Counted from the first letter of the stretch, positions 50,404 to 59,410 are shown. The stretch is 64,000 nucleotides of DNA from Pseudomonadota bacterium (GCA_023391095.1 JAEWBN010000022.1:372001-436000); one strand, 5' to 3'. Made by a program: numbers and translations. The notes: generated by a model not told the origin, from the sequence alone.

Positions 50404-51753
50404 ATGACCACCGCTCGCCCCCAGCATCCGTTTGACGTCCGCAGCAAGGATGTCTGGACCATCGCCCTGCCCGCTTCGATTGCGTTTATCACCGAGCCGC
50501 TGGTGGGGCTGGTGGATATCACCGTGATCGGCCGGCTGGGAGATGCGGCCATGCTGGGCGGACTGGTGCTGGGAGCGCTGGTCTTCGATTTCCTGTTTTC
50601 GCTGGCCTATTTCCTGCGCATCGGCACGGCGGGCCTCGTGGCGCAGGCCGTGGGCGCGCGCGACCCGCGCGACGGGCTGTTGCATGTGAGCCGGGCGCTG
50701 GTGCTGGGCGTGGGCATTGGCGTCGGGATGGCGCTTCTGGCCATGCCGACCCTGGCGCTGGCCATGTGGCTCCTGGCCCCTGATGCCGGCGTGGGCGCAG
50801 CCCTGTCGGACTATTTCCACTGGCGCATCTGGTCGGCGCCCTTTTCAATGATCAACTATGCGCTGCTCCGCTGGTTCTATGGGCGGGCGGCCGCAAAGAC
50901 CGGCATGATGCTGCAGCTGTTGCTGCACCTGATCGATATCACGCTCTCGATCTGGTTCGTGCATGGGCTGGGCCTTGGCGTGCCGGGCGCCGCCTTTGCC
51001 ACCGTGATCGGGCAGGCTGTGGCCGCGGTGATCGGGCTCGGCATCCTGTTGCGCCACTATGGCGGGCTGGGTGCCCTCCTGGCGCGGATTGCGCCCGGCG
51101 AGTTGCGCGACGGCGCTGCGATCCGGCGCATGTTCGGGCTCAGCCGCGACCTGATGATCCGCTCGATGGCGCTGATGGGCGCCTATGCCTGGTTTGCGGC
51201 GCAAGGCTCGCGCATGGGCGAGGTGCCGCTGGCGGCGAACGCCGTGCTGCTCAACCTCCTGATGGTGGTGGGCTATTTCCTTGACGGCATTGCCCAAGCG
51301 GCCGAGCAATTGACCGGCAAGGCGATGGGCGCGAACTGGCGCCCCGCCTTCGACAAGGCCTATCGGCTTTCGATGATCTGGGGTCTCGTCATTGCGCTGG
51401 GACTGGGCGCAGCCTGGTATCTGGCGGGACCGGCCATTATCAGCTTCATGACCACCAATGCGGAGGTCCGGGCCCATGCGCTGGACTATCTGCCCATTGC
51501 AGCCCTTTGTGCGCTGACCTTCATGCCGGCCTTTGTTTACGACGGCATTCTGGTGGGGACGACGCAGAATGTGCTGATGCGCAATGGCATGATCGCCTCG
51601 CTGGCCGTGTTCCTGCTGGCAGCAAGCATGCTCCAGCCGGCCTGGGGCAATTGGGGCCTCTGGGCCGCGCTCCATTGCTGGTTCATCGCCCGCGGGCTGA
51701 TCTACTGGGTGGCGCTGGAACGACGAAAGGCCGGCCTATTCAGCCCGGCCTGA
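50404..51753 (+). CDS. MATE family efflux transporter (DinF-like)
   Basis: 449 residues with 12 predicted TM helices in two halves, each beginning with the MATE pattern: IALPASIAFITEPLVGLVDI (about 19-38) and, in the second half, MIRSMALMGAYAWFAAQGSR. The sequence is closest in style to the DinF branch. Exports cationic drugs or metabolites using an ion gradient; substrate unknown. The ATG at 50404 starts MTTARPQHPFDV; 26 upstream codons fall in the repeat-like gap and are rejected. Its 3' end overlaps that of pyrD by 18 nt (convergent). Confidence 0.9.
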   Translation: MTTARPQHPFDVRSKDVWTIALPASIAFITEPLVGLVDITVIGRLGDAAMLGGLVLGALVFDFLFSLAYFLRIGTAGLVAQAVGARDPRDGLLHVSRALVLGVGIGVGMALLAMPTLALAMWLLAPDAGVGAALSDYFHWRIWSAPFSMINYALLRWFYGRAAAKTGMMLQLLLHLIDITLSIWFVHGLGLGVPGAAFATVIGQAVAAVIGLGILLRHYGGLGALLARIAPGELRDGAAIRRMFGLSRDLMIRSMALMGAYAWFAAQGSRMGEVPLAANAVLLNLLMVVGYFLDGIAQAAEQLTGKAMGANWRPAFDKAYRLSMIWGLVIALGLGAAWYLAGPAIISFMTTNAEVRAHALDYLPIAALCALTFMPAFVYDGILVGTTQNVLMRNGMIASLAVFLLAASMLQPAWGNWGLWAALHCWFIARGLIYWVALERRKAGLFSPA

Positions 51754-52842
51754 CGCCCAATCGTCCGTTTTGGTGCCGACCAGTTCACTGATGTTTTTCT
51801 TGCCAGCCGAGCGCACCCCGGCCACCAGACCGCGCTTGATGCGGTCGAGCAGATCGAGGCCGCCAAAGACGAGGGCCGAATAGAGCTGGACCGCATTGGC
51901 ACCGGCTTCGAACTTGGCAAGGGCGGATTGCGGCGAATGGATGCCGCCCACGCCCACGAGCGGCAGCGTGCCGACCCGCTGGCGCATCTGCGCAAGGCGC
52001 CGGGTGGAGAGCGCAAAGAGCGGCTTGCCGGAAAGACCGCCGGTTTCGGTGGCGTTTTCCATGCCGGCAACAGCGTCGCGGCCGATGGTGGTGTTGGAAA
52101 CGATCAGCCCATCGAGATCGGTATCGAGGATGACGCGGGCGATGGCATCCATGCCCGCTTCATCGAGATCGGGCGCGATCTTGAGAAGAACGGGCACCCG
52201 CGTCCTCGCCTTGGCGCGGGCGGCCAGCACTTCGCCGAGGAGGCGACGCAGCGCCTCATCGGCCTGCAGATTGCGCAGACCCGGCGTATTGGGGGAGGAG
52301 ATGTTGACGGTGAGGTAGTCGGCCAGGTCGGCAAAGCGGGTCACGCCCAGCACATAGTCGGCGACGAAATCCTCGCTGTCCTTGTTGGCGCCGATATTGA
52401 CGCCCAGCGCGGCGGGGACGCGCAGGCCATTGAGGCGCTCGAAGGCGGCCTCGTGGCCCTCATTGTTGAAGCCCATGCGGTTGATGACGCCCTCAGCCTC
52501 GGGAATGCGGAAAAGGCGCGGCTGGGCGTTGCCCTCCTGTGGGCGGGGCGTGACCGTGCCGATTTCGGTCATGCCGAACCCCATCAGCGCCAGCTGGCGG
52601 GGCACTTCGGCATTCTTGTCGAAGCCAGCGGCCATGCCGACCGGGTTCTTGAGATCGAGGCCGCAGAGGCTCGTGGCCAATTCGGGCGGATCGGGGTGAT
52701 CCTGTTGGGGCGCGAGCCCGAGCCGCAGGGCAGTGATGGTGGCGCCATGGGCGGTTTCGGCATCCATGCGCAGCAGCGTTTCGCGCGTGAGATTGGCGAG
52801 GCCGGCATTGCGCAGCAGGGGTGACAGCGCGGAAAAGATCAC
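51736..52842 (-). CDS. pyrD: Dihydroorotate dehydrogenase, quinone-dependent (class 2)
   Basis: Oxidises dihydroorotate to orotate in pyrimidine synthesis and passes electrons to membrane quinone. The 368 residues have the N-terminal membrane-associating helices of class 2 (about 1-45), the FMN barrel with GMAAGFDKNAEVP, FGMTEIGTVTPRPQ and VNISSPNTPGLR, where Ser is the catalytic base position of class 2 enzymes, and VGVGGI near the end. It starts with GTG; GGAGG lies about 8 nt upstream, and the GTGA overlaps the stop of the DUF952 gene, so the two are coupled. Confidence 0.95.
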   Translation of the reverse strand: MIFSALSPLLRNAGLANLTRETLLRMDAETAHGATITALRLGLAPQQDHPDPPELATSLCGLDLKNPVGMAAGFDKNAEVPRQLALMGFGMTEIGTVTPRPQEGNAQPRLFRIPEAEGVINRMGFNNEGHEAAFERLNGLRVPAALGVNIGANKDSEDFVADYVLGVTRFADLADYLTVNISSPNTPGLRNLQADEALRRLLGEVLAARAKARTRVPVLLKIAPDLDEAGMDAIARVILDTDLDGLIVSNTTIGRDAVAGMENATETGGLSGKPLFALSTRRLAQMRQRVGTLPLVGVGGIHSPQSALAKFEAGANAVQLYSALVFGGLDLLDRIKRGLVAGVRSAGKKNISELVGTKTDDWASGRAE

Positions 52843-53207
52843 CGGACATCCTCCGGCAAGGCGCAGGCGCCGTTTTCGTCAACGCTGATCACTGCGTCCC
52901 AGGCAATGGCGCTGAGCGGCAGGGGGCCGCCATACAGATGGGGGAAGAGCTCGCCGCCGCGCGAGGGCTCCCAGACAAGGTCATTTCCGAGATCGCCCGT
53001 GCGCACGGCCAGCAGCAGCAGAGCGGACTGGCCGCGGAAGTGGAGGCGCAGGGTTTCGGACAGCTGGGCGGCAGTCGAAAAATGCATGTAGCCGTCTGCC
53101 GCGTCGATGGGCATGCCGGCGAACTGGCCCGAATGACGGGCGGGCGCAAAGGCCTCCGCCGTCGTGATCTTGTAGATGAATTCGGGCAGCGAGGCGGGCA
53201 TGGTCAT
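52839..53207 (-). CDS. DUF952 family protein
   Basis: 122 residues, cytosolic, with the DUF952 pattern: FIYKITTAEAF at the start, DAADGYMHFSTAAQLSETL (about 36-54) with a conserved His, and ELFPHLYGGPLPLSAI late. The fold is related to ADP-ribosyltransferase-like or glutathione-transferase-associated domains in some annotations; biochemical role unknown. AGGGG about 7 nt upstream supports the ATG at 53207. It is translationally coupled to pyrD (GTGA overlap), a pairing seen in other Hyphomicrobiales as far as I recall. Confidence 0.85.
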   Translation of the reverse strand: MTMPASLPEFIYKITTAEAFAPARHSGQFAGMPIDAADGYMHFSTAAQLSETLRLHFRGQSALLLLAVRTGDLGNDLVWEPSRGGELFPHLYGGPLPLSAIAWDAVISVDENGACALPEDVR

Positions 53208-53294
53208 GCGTGACCCCTGGGACACGGGATGGATCGGGCCCGGATTGCCATTTTTTGGCGGCGGATGCCAGTGCCTTGTCGGCGCGCGCCAAGC

Positions 53295-53311
53295 GTAAAG
53301 GTTCTCTTTAC
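53295..53311. promoter_or_regulatory. Candidate operator: inverted repeat before the S24 regulator
   Basis: GTAAAG-GTTCT-CTTTAC is a perfect 6-bp inverted repeat with a 5-nt centre, located 72 nt before the S24 regulator and 88 nt before DUF952-pyrD, in the region between divergent genes. Its form and place suit a dimeric repressor site, perhaps for autoregulation by the S24 regulator. Confidence 0.4.
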
Positions 53312-53382
53312 AAGGGGGTGTGGGGGCATTACCTTAGGACAGAATTCCCGATCATAAGATTAATTTCCTCTCAGGCTACAGG

Positions 53383-54030
53383 ATGCTCTCACACAGGGCC
53401 ATATGGGACGGCATCGACGCGCTGGCACGCCGGCACGGCCATTCCGTGTCGGCTTTGGCGCGCATTGCCGGGCTCGACCCCACCGCGTTCAACGTGTCCA
53501 AGCGGATCAGCAAGGATGGAAGGGAACGCTGGCCGTCGACGGAGAGCATTGCCAAGATTCTTGAAGTCACCGGGGAAGGGTTCGATAATTTCCTTGCCGG
53601 AACCGGCGCCTATATGCAGGCCAGCGGCTTTGCCGAGCCGGACCACCGCACGGTGCCGCTGATCGGGCTGGCGCAGGCGGGCAGCGGCGGTTTCTTCGAC
53701 AGTGCGGGTTTTCCGGCGGGACAGGGCTGGGACGAGGTGGCGCTGCCCTCGGCCACCGATACGGGCATTTATGCGCTTGAAGTGACCGGCGACAGTATGG
53801 AGCCGCTTTACCGCGAGGGCGACCGGATCGTGGTCTCGCCCACCGAGCAGGTGCGGCGCGGCGACCGCGTGGTGGTCAAGACGCGCGATGGCGAGGTGAT
53901 GGCCAAGATCCTGGCGCGCCAGAGCGCCAAGCAGGTGGAACTCCATTCCATCAACCCGGCCTATGAGCCCCGCATCCTCGAGGTCGGCGAGGTGGAGTGG
54001 ATGGCGCGCATCATCTGGGCCAGCCAGTAG
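53383..54030 (+). CDS. LexA-like HTH regulator with S24 self-cleavage domain
   Basis: 215 residues. An N-terminal helix-turn-helix (about 5-65; SVSALARIAGLDPTAFNVSK) is joined to an S24 peptidase domain (about 90-210) with catalytic Ser138 in GDSMEP and Lys175 in VMAKIL. An Ala99-Gly100 bond in AQAGSGG sits where LexA/CI proteins are cut. It is not LexA itself: the DNA-binding part is of the CI/XRE type. No phage genes are near, so it is probably a chromosomal stress regulator. Divergent from DUF952-pyrD, with a possible operator between. Confidence 0.88.
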   Translation: MLSHRAIWDGIDALARRHGHSVSALARIAGLDPTAFNVSKRISKDGRERWPSTESIAKILEVTGEGFDNFLAGTGAYMQASGFAEPDHRTVPLIGLAQAGSGGFFDSAGFPAGQGWDEVALPSATDTGIYALEVTGDSMEPLYREGDRIVVSPTEQVRRGDRVVVKTRDGEVMAKILARQSAKQVELHSINPAYEPRILEVGEVEWMARIIWASQ

Positions 54031-54046
54031 GCTTTTTCCGGCCCAG

Positions 54047-54065
54047 GGCCCGACGACATCGGGCC
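54047..54065. terminator. Hairpin between convergent S24 regulator and sensor kinase genes
   Basis: A perfect 7-bp stem GGCCCGA / TCGGGCC with a 5-nt loop, between the two stop codons. There is no T-run, so it would be at most a weak bidirectional terminator. Confidence 0.4.
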
Positions 54066-54080
54066 GGGCGGCGGGATGGG

Positions 54081-55118
54081 TCAGACGTCCTTTGGCGGCC
54101 TTGGGTCCTGCGCGGGGAATGTGAGGGTGGTGACGGCGCCGTTTTGGGTGCGGAAGTCGAGCTCGGCATCGAGGGTGCGCGCGAAGCTCGAAATCACCCG
54201 GAAGCCCAGCCGGTCGCTGAGCGTGGGGTCGAAATCGGGCGGAAAGCCTGGACCATCGTCCCTGACCGTGACCCGGAATGTCTCCCCGTCCCTTTCCAGC
54301 GCGACGGCAAAGCGCCCGTGATTGCGATCGGCATAGGCGTGCTTGATCGCGTTGGTGGCCAGTTCGCTGATGACCAGCGACAGGGTGATGAGCCGGTTGA
54401 CGTCGAGCCCGCGGATGCTGCTGGTCACGGTGACCTCGATCCCGGTCCTGCCGGCGCTTTCGAACAGGTCGGACAGCAACTCGCCCAGATAGGCATCGAG
54501 GGGCAGCTGGCTATTGGTTGGATCGTAGAGGCGGCGGTGAATGCGGGCCATGGAATCAAGGCGGGCGGAGGCGTCTTCGAAGGCCGCCTTAACCTCGGGA
54601 TTATGGGCCGACCGGCGCTTGTGCATGGAAAGCAGCGCGCCGATGAAGCTCATATTGTTGGCCGTGCGGTGCTGCAATTCCTCGAACAGGGTGTTTTGCC
54701 GAGCGAGGAGATCGGCGGTGCGCTCCTGTTCGACGCGCAGGTTCTGGAGGGCGCGGGTCGCCAGGTGGATGATGAGGATATCGGCCGACAGGATGGCGAC
54801 GAAGAACAGGACCGCTATGGCGCTCTGGCCATCGATCGCGAAGGTTTCGAAGGGCGGGATGAACCAGTACCAGGCCGCCAGGATGGACAGGATGGCTGCC
54901 AGGATGCCGGGCCCAGTGCCGCAGAAGAAGGCGGTGAGGAGGACCGCCGGGAAGAAGGTGAGATAGGGAAAGCCGGCCGGCAGGACGTCTACCAGGGCAA
55001 AGCGCAGGACTAGCGCGAAAACAAAGGCCGCAAGCGATGTGCCATAGGCCAGGACCGGCTTGCGGCGAAAATGCTCGGCAATGCCGATCAGAGCGGAGCC
55101 AAATTCGGGTGCAGCCAC
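54081..55118 (-). CDS. Sensor histidine kinase, HWE/HisKA_2 type, with DUF4118-like membrane domain
   Basis: 345 residues. Four TM helices (about 24-120) form a KdpD-like DUF4118 domain without a large periplasmic loop. The phospho-acceptor His150 is in ELQHRTANNMSF, the HisKA_2 pattern; the ATPase domain has the N box SELATNAIKHAY and the G box DDGPGFPPDF. Such kinases in alphaproteobacteria often feed the PhyR general stress response. No response regulator is adjacent. The start lies just after a gap with no other gene. Confidence 0.9.
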   Translation of the reverse strand: MAAPEFGSALIGIAEHFRRKPVLAYGTSLAAFVFALVLRFALVDVLPAGFPYLTFFPAVLLTAFFCGTGPGILAAILSILAAWYWFIPPFETFAIDGQSAIAVLFFVAILSADILIIHLATRALQNLRVEQERTADLLARQNTLFEELQHRTANNMSFIGALLSMHKRRSAHNPEVKAAFEDASARLDSMARIHRRLYDPTNSQLPLDAYLGELLSDLFESAGRTGIEVTVTSSIRGLDVNRLITLSLVISELATNAIKHAYADRNHGRFAVALERDGETFRVTVRDDGPGFPPDFDPTLSDRLGFRVISSFARTLDAELDFRTQNGAVTTLTFPAQDPRPPKDV

Positions 55119-55251
55119 GTCGTCTCCTTATGGGGCGCGACACCCGATTCCTGCACGCCGCGCGTTGCGACGGCGTGATAATGCCGATGGCCGCACGATA
55201 TCGCCACTGCCTATTTGGCTTTTTTCCACGCCGGCGGAGGTTTAGTTCAAC

Positions 55252-55659
55252 CTAGTCCCGGCCGGGCACCGTGTCGTACTGGGGCAGGCCATCGGCGATG
55301 TCGTAGTAATCGCCCTTGTCGGCCACAAAGATGTGCCGGGCAAGCCGTGTGCCGGTTGGGGTATCGAAGGCGCCGAGATTGATGCCGATCCAATCGGCCT
55401 TCTGGTTGTCGAAGAAGAGCGGCGCGCCGCAAGTGCCGCAGAAGCCGCGCCGGACATCGGGTGAGGTGCGGTACCAGGTAATCGCGTCGATGCCGGTTAT
55501 GCTGACCCGATCCCGGGGCAGATCGACACCGGCTTCGAAATGGCCGGTGGCGCGACGGCAGATCGAGCAGTGACAGGCAGACGCCTCCGGCATGGGGCCG
55601 GAGACTTCGAAGCGGACTGCACCGCAGAGGCAATGTCCGCGGTGCAGGTCGTCACTCAT
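55252..55659 (-). CDS. GFA family (CENP-V/glutathione-dependent formaldehyde-activating-like) protein
   Basis: 135 residues with the zinc-binding pattern of the GFA family: HCLCGAVRF (9-17), CHCSICRR (29-36) and FCGTCGAP (73-80). Most family members have no proven glutathione or formaldehyde role, so only the zinc fold is safe. The ATG at 55659 overlaps the lysK stop (ATGA), so it is translated with the synthetase; a longer open frame running back inside lysK is rejected. Confidence 0.88.
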   Translation of the reverse strand: MSDDLHRGHCLCGAVRFEVSGPMPEASACHCSICRRATGHFEAGVDLPRDRVSITGIDAITWYRTSPDVRRGFCGTCGAPLFFDNQKADWIGINLGAFDTPTGTRLARHIFVADKGDYYDIADGLPQYDTVPGRD

Positions 55660-57302
55660 TTTTCGAGCATTTTCCCGGCGAGGGCATCGGCGATGAGCCG
55701 GCGCGTATTGTCGATGCCGTAGAGGGCGGCAAAGGAGCCGAAGCGGGGACCGCGTTCCTGCCCGATCAGCACCTGATAGAGCATCTGGAAGAAATCGCCC
55801 GAAACGCCGGGGCCGCCGGTGGGGCTTTTCTTGGTGTGGTCCTGATAGCGCTCGATATTGCGGGCCACGTCGAGCGCCGCGTTCTGGATGGTTTCGTTGC
55901 TGGCGTCGGACGGTAGTTCGGCAAAGGCTGCCGACAGCTTTTCGAGCGCGTCGCGTTCCACATCGTCCGGAGCACGGTAGGACTTCTTCACGAAGTCGCG
56001 GAAATAGCGCATGGCATAGCCCACCAGCGCATCGAGATGCGGATGGGTTGCAGCCGAAACGCCCGGCGCATAGGCCGAGATATAGCCCCACATGACTTCC
56101 GGGGTTTCCGGGTTGGATGCCGTGGCCAGATTGAGCAAGAGCGCGAAGGTGACCGGCATGTCGACCTTGGGCACGTTGCCATAGTGGACATGGAAGGCCG
56201 GGTTTTCGAGGCGCGCGGCGGCATCCTGCTTTTCATAGGACGCAACGTGCGCCGCGTATTCATCCACGGCGCGCGGGATGACATCGAAATGCAGGCGCTT
56301 GGCGACGCGCGGCTTCTGGAACATGTAGAGGCCGAGACTCTCGGTCGGCGCATAGGTCAGCCATTCGTCGATGGTCAGGCCATTGCCCTTGGACTTGGAG
56401 ATCTTCTGGCCCTCGCTGTCGAGGAACAGCTCATAGACATAATGCTCGGGCGGGGTACCGCCGAGAATGGCGCAGATCCGGTCGTAGATCGCCTGATTGG
56501 TCTGGTGATCCTTACCGAACATCTCAAAATCGACGCCCAGAGCGGCCCAGCGCATGCCGAAATCGGGCTTCCACTGCATCTTCACATGGCCGCCGGTGAC
56601 GGGGACCGTCGTATCGCGGCCGTCCTCGTCCTCGAAGGTCACGGTGCCGTCCTTGGCGTTGACGTCCTTCATGGGGACGTAGAGCACGCGGCCGGAAATG
56701 GGCGAGATGGGCAGGAAAGGCGAATAGGTGGCCTGACGCTCTGCGCCCAAAGTGGGCAGCATCACATCCATGATGTCCTGATAACGCTCGGCGGCGCGCA
56801 GCAGCACCGTGTCGAACTTGCCCGACTTGTAATAGTCGGTGGCGCTGGCGAATTCGTAGTCGAAACCGAAGGTGTCGAGGAAGCGGCGGAGCATGGCATT
56901 GTTGTGTTCGCCAAAGCTCGCATACTCGTTGGTCCAGGGGTCCGGCACCGCGGTCAGCGGCTTTTGCAGATGCGGCTCCATGGCCTCCTTGGAGGGCACG
57001 GTGTCCGGAATCTTGCGCATGCCGTCGAGGTCGTCGGAAAAGCAGATGAGCCGCGTGGGCACCTGGTCGCGCGTCAGAAGGCGGAAGGCGGTACGCACCA
57101 TGGTGGTGCGGGCAACCTCGCCAAACGTGCCGATATGGGGCAGGCCAGATGGGCCATAGCCGGTTTCGAACAGGGCTTCACCCTTGCCCGACTTTTCCAG
57201 CCGTTTGACGATCTTGCGCGCTTCCTCGAACGGCCAAGCGCGCGCGTTCTGCGCGGGCTCGAAAAAGGAGGGATCAAGAGGAGGCAAAGCGGCGGACGAC
57301 AC
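55656..57302 (-). CDS. lysK: Lysyl-tRNA synthetase, class I
   Basis: Charges tRNA-Lys. The 548-residue protein is the archaeal-type class I enzyme that many alphaproteobacteria have in place of class II LysS. The HIGH-type motif is GPSGLPHIG (50-58) and the KMSKS-type motif KISKSKG lies near residue 300. WPFEEARKIVKRL follows the start closely, as in relatives. I chose GTG at 57302, with AAAGG about 10 nt upstream; an ATG 24 codons further up is open, but those residues are unlike the family's N-terminus. It leads into the GFA gene. Confidence 0.93.
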   Translation of the reverse strand: MSSAALPPLDPSFFEPAQNARAWPFEEARKIVKRLEKSGKGEALFETGYGPSGLPHIGTFGEVARTTMVRTAFRLLTRDQVPTRLICFSDDLDGMRKIPDTVPSKEAMEPHLQKPLTAVPDPWTNEYASFGEHNNAMLRRFLDTFGFDYEFASATDYYKSGKFDTVLLRAAERYQDIMDVMLPTLGAERQATYSPFLPISPISGRVLYVPMKDVNAKDGTVTFEDEDGRDTTVPVTGGHVKMQWKPDFGMRWAALGVDFEMFGKDHQTNQAIYDRICAILGGTPPEHYVYELFLDSEGQKISKSKGNGLTIDEWLTYAPTESLGLYMFQKPRVAKRLHFDVIPRAVDEYAAHVASYEKQDAAARLENPAFHVHYGNVPKVDMPVTFALLLNLATASNPETPEVMWGYISAYAPGVSAATHPHLDALVGYAMRYFRDFVKKSYRAPDDVERDALEKLSAAFAELPSDASNETIQNAALDVARNIERYQDHTKKSPTGGPGVSGDFFQMLYQVLIGQERGPRFGSFAALYGIDNTRRLIADALAGKMLEK

Positions 57303-57460
57303 TGCGTGGCAGCCTTTCGGGACGGAGGGAAAAGATAGGGGAGGGTAAGTGCACGTATTAGGCAGTGCCGTCAATCTAGCAGGTGTTTGGTCAGAGGTGG
57401 TTGCACCCTGCCCCGACTGTGCTTAGGTCTTGGCGTCTGTTGCTTTTACCGGAACCCAGA

Positions 57461-57874
57461 ATGACCCAGGCTGCCCACGATGCACTGATCCACCTGATGA
57501 TCGTCGCCGCCACGTCCGACAGCTCGATGACCGAAAAAGAGCTGACGCGGATCACCGCACTGATCGACCGGCTTCCCGTGTTCGAAGGGTTCGACCGCAG
57601 CCGGCTCGAAGAAGTCGCCAATGCCTGTGCCGATACGCTCAACGGGCCGGACGGGCTGGACCGGGTCATCGACGAGGCCATTGCGGCCCTGCCCGCCAAG
57701 CTGCAGGACACGGCCTATGCGGTGGCGGTGGAAGTGACCGCGGTGGACCTTTTCCTTGAGCAGGAAGAGCTGCGTTTCCTTGAATTGCTGCGCGATAAGC
57801 TTAGCCTCGACCGGCTGACCACGGCGGCAATCGAAGTGGCAGCCCGGGCGCGGCACCGCCGCATGCCGACCTGA
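57461..57874 (+). CDS. TerB-like tellurite resistance family protein
   Basis: 137 residues, all-helical, with the TerB pattern of two acidic helical repeats: MIVAATSDSSMTEKEL (19-34) and AVEVTAVDLFLEQEELRFL (about 92-110). The acidic residues match those of the metal-binding TerB fold. In alphaproteobacteria such small TerB proteins are common and usually not tied to a full ter operon. The ATG at 57461 starts MTQAAHDAL; 26 earlier codons are rejected. Four nt separate it from the DUF2161 gene. Confidence 0.85.
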   Translation: MTQAAHDALIHLMIVAATSDSSMTEKELTRITALIDRLPVFEGFDRSRLEEVANACADTLNGPDGLDRVIDEAIAALPAKLQDTAYAVAVEVTAVDLFLEQEELRFLELLRDKLSLDRLTTAAIEVAARARHRRMPT

Positions 57875-57878
57875 CAGC

Positions 57879-58562
57879 ATGGCCGGCACGGAGACGGCGC
57901 TCTATCCGCCGGTCAAAGCCTTTCTCGAACAGGCCGGCTATGTGGTCAAAGGCGAAGTCGGCGGATGTGACCTTGTCGGGATCAGCGAGACTGATCCCTC
58001 CGTTCTGGTTGTTTGCGAGCTCAAACTGAGCTTCAACCTCGAACTGATCTTGCAAGCTGTCGACCGCGCCAGCGTGGCCGATGAGGTGTGGATCGCGGCG
58101 CGCATTTCCGCGACGGGTCGCGGGCGGGAAGCGGACAAGCGCTATCGCCAGCTCTGCAGACGGCTCGGGATCGGCATGCTGGGTGTCACCGACGCCGGTG
58201 TGGTCAGTGTGATCGTCAGTTCGGTTTCACCCATGCCGCGGACCAATCCCAAGCGCCGGTCGCGCCTTGTGCGCGAGCACCAGCGGCGCGTTGGCGATCC
58301 GGCCCTGGGCGGCAGCACGCGCACGCCCATCATGACAGCCTACCGGCAGCAGGCGCTGATCTGCGCCACAGCCATGCTGGATGGCCCCCGCAGGCCACGG
58401 GACATGCGTCCGGCGGCGCCGGATGCGGGAAAAATCCTGCTGGCCAATGTGTATGGCTGGTTCGAGCGCGTCAGCCCCGGCCTGTACCAGCTTACCCCGA
58501 GCGGACAGGCCAGCGCCGAGCAGTACCGCGCCCTGGCAATGGCTTCGGCGCCTCGGAGCTAG
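57879..58562 (+). CDS. DUF2161-type protein with PD-(D/E)XK nuclease-like fold
   Basis: 227 residues. The N-terminal half has the PD-(D/E)XK core: GGCDLVGIS with the metal Asp, then VVCELKLSF with the E-x-K pair (about residues 29-51). The middle is basic (NPKRRSRLVREHQRR), and the C-terminal part (about 150-220) looks like a winged helix. DUF2161 proteins are predicted phosphodiesterases with no known substrate. Starts 4 nt after the TerB-like gene, so the two are probably one operon. Convergent with the binding-protein gene. Confidence 0.85.
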   Translation: MAGTETALYPPVKAFLEQAGYVVKGEVGGCDLVGISETDPSVLVVCELKLSFNLELILQAVDRASVADEVWIAARISATGRGREADKRYRQLCRRLGIGMLGVTDAGVVSVIVSSVSPMPRTNPKRRSRLVREHQRRVGDPALGGSTRTPIMTAYRQQALICATAMLDGPRRPRDMRPAAPDAGKILLANVYGWFERVSPGLYQLTPSGQASAEQYRALAMASAPRS

Positions 58563-58586
58563 CGGTCCCGGAGGAACGCGGCAGCG

Positions 58587-59381
58587 TCAGTAGAAGCCGA
58601 CGGGGAACCAGCGCAGGTAGAGCTCGTCGAGCGTGCCATTGTCCTTGAGGCGCACCAGCGCCCAGTCGATGGCGTGGCGTACCGCGTCATTGCCCGCGGG
58701 GACGGCGATGGCAAGGCCTTCGCCAAAGAGGGCGGGGCGGAAATAGGGACCACCGGCGAAGTCGCAGCAGCCGGGATTGTCGTTGAGCCAGAAACTGGCC
58801 CGCATGGCATCGCCGAACCAGGCGTCGACCTCGCCGGCTTCGAGTGCGGCAAGGGCGTCGAGTTCACCGTCAAAGCCGACGCGCTCGACCCGGGGCAAAT
58901 AACGGGTGAGGAAGGCTTCGTGGGCACTGCCGGTGCGCACGGCGACGCGGCTGCCGCCGAGCCTTGATGGATCGAAGGCAGCCAGATCGGTGCGGCGGGC
59001 CACGAAGCGGCCGGGCAGCGCCAGATAGGTGGCGGAAAAATCGAACCGCTCGCCGTTTTCGGGCGACATGGCCAGTCCGGCAATAAGCGCATCGCCCTGG
59101 TTGTCGGCAAGCGCATTGGCGGCCTGATCCCAAGGCCAGGCCTGAAGCGTGCAGGCGACATTGATTTCCGAACAGACGCGACGCGCCAGATCGATGTTGA
59201 AGCCGACCAGTTCCCCGGTGCCGTCACGGAAATTGAAGGGCGGGAAATCGGCAGTGGTGAGGAAGCGGATGGCCGGTACGGGCGCGAGATTGGGCAGGAT
59301 TTCGCGCGCGTCGGGGTCGGCGTGATAGGGGAGCGTTTGGGCGAAGGCGGGGGTGGCGAGCAACATGGCTCCGGCCCACAC
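58587..59381 (-). CDS. Periplasmic amino-acid-type substrate-binding protein
   Basis: 264 residues, family 3 solute-binding protein. After a hydrophobic leader ending LLATPAFA, the mature protein has RFLTTADFPPFNF (first lobe strand), LVGFNIDLARRVCSEI, the hinge RVAVRTGSAHEAFL, and a final ELYLRWF. The start is uncertain: I take GTG at 59381 (AAGG about 8 nt upstream), which gives a leader lacking the usual basic residues; the frame is open to ATG 59552, but that part is translated from a palindromic repeat. No permease or ATPase is beside it, so it is an orphan. Confidence 0.82.
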   Translation of the reverse strand: MWAGAMLLATPAFAQTLPYHADPDAREILPNLAPVPAIRFLTTADFPPFNFRDGTGELVGFNIDLARRVCSEINVACTLQAWPWDQAANALADNQGDALIAGLAMSPENGERFDFSATYLALPGRFVARRTDLAAFDPSRLGGSRVAVRTGSAHEAFLTRYLPRVERVGFDGELDALAALEAGEVDAWFGDAMRASFWLNDNPGCCDFAGGPYFRPALFGEGLAIAVPAGNDAVRHAIDWALVRLKDNGTLDELYLRWFPVGFY

Positions 59382-59410
59382 GGAAAGAACCTTGGTCCAA
59401 TGCCGGTGAG

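Noticed and set aside
55660..56091. A longer frame that extends the GFA gene 144 codons upstream
   Set aside because: The extension lies wholly inside lysK in another frame. The conserved GFA sequence starts at the ATG that overlaps the lysK stop codon.
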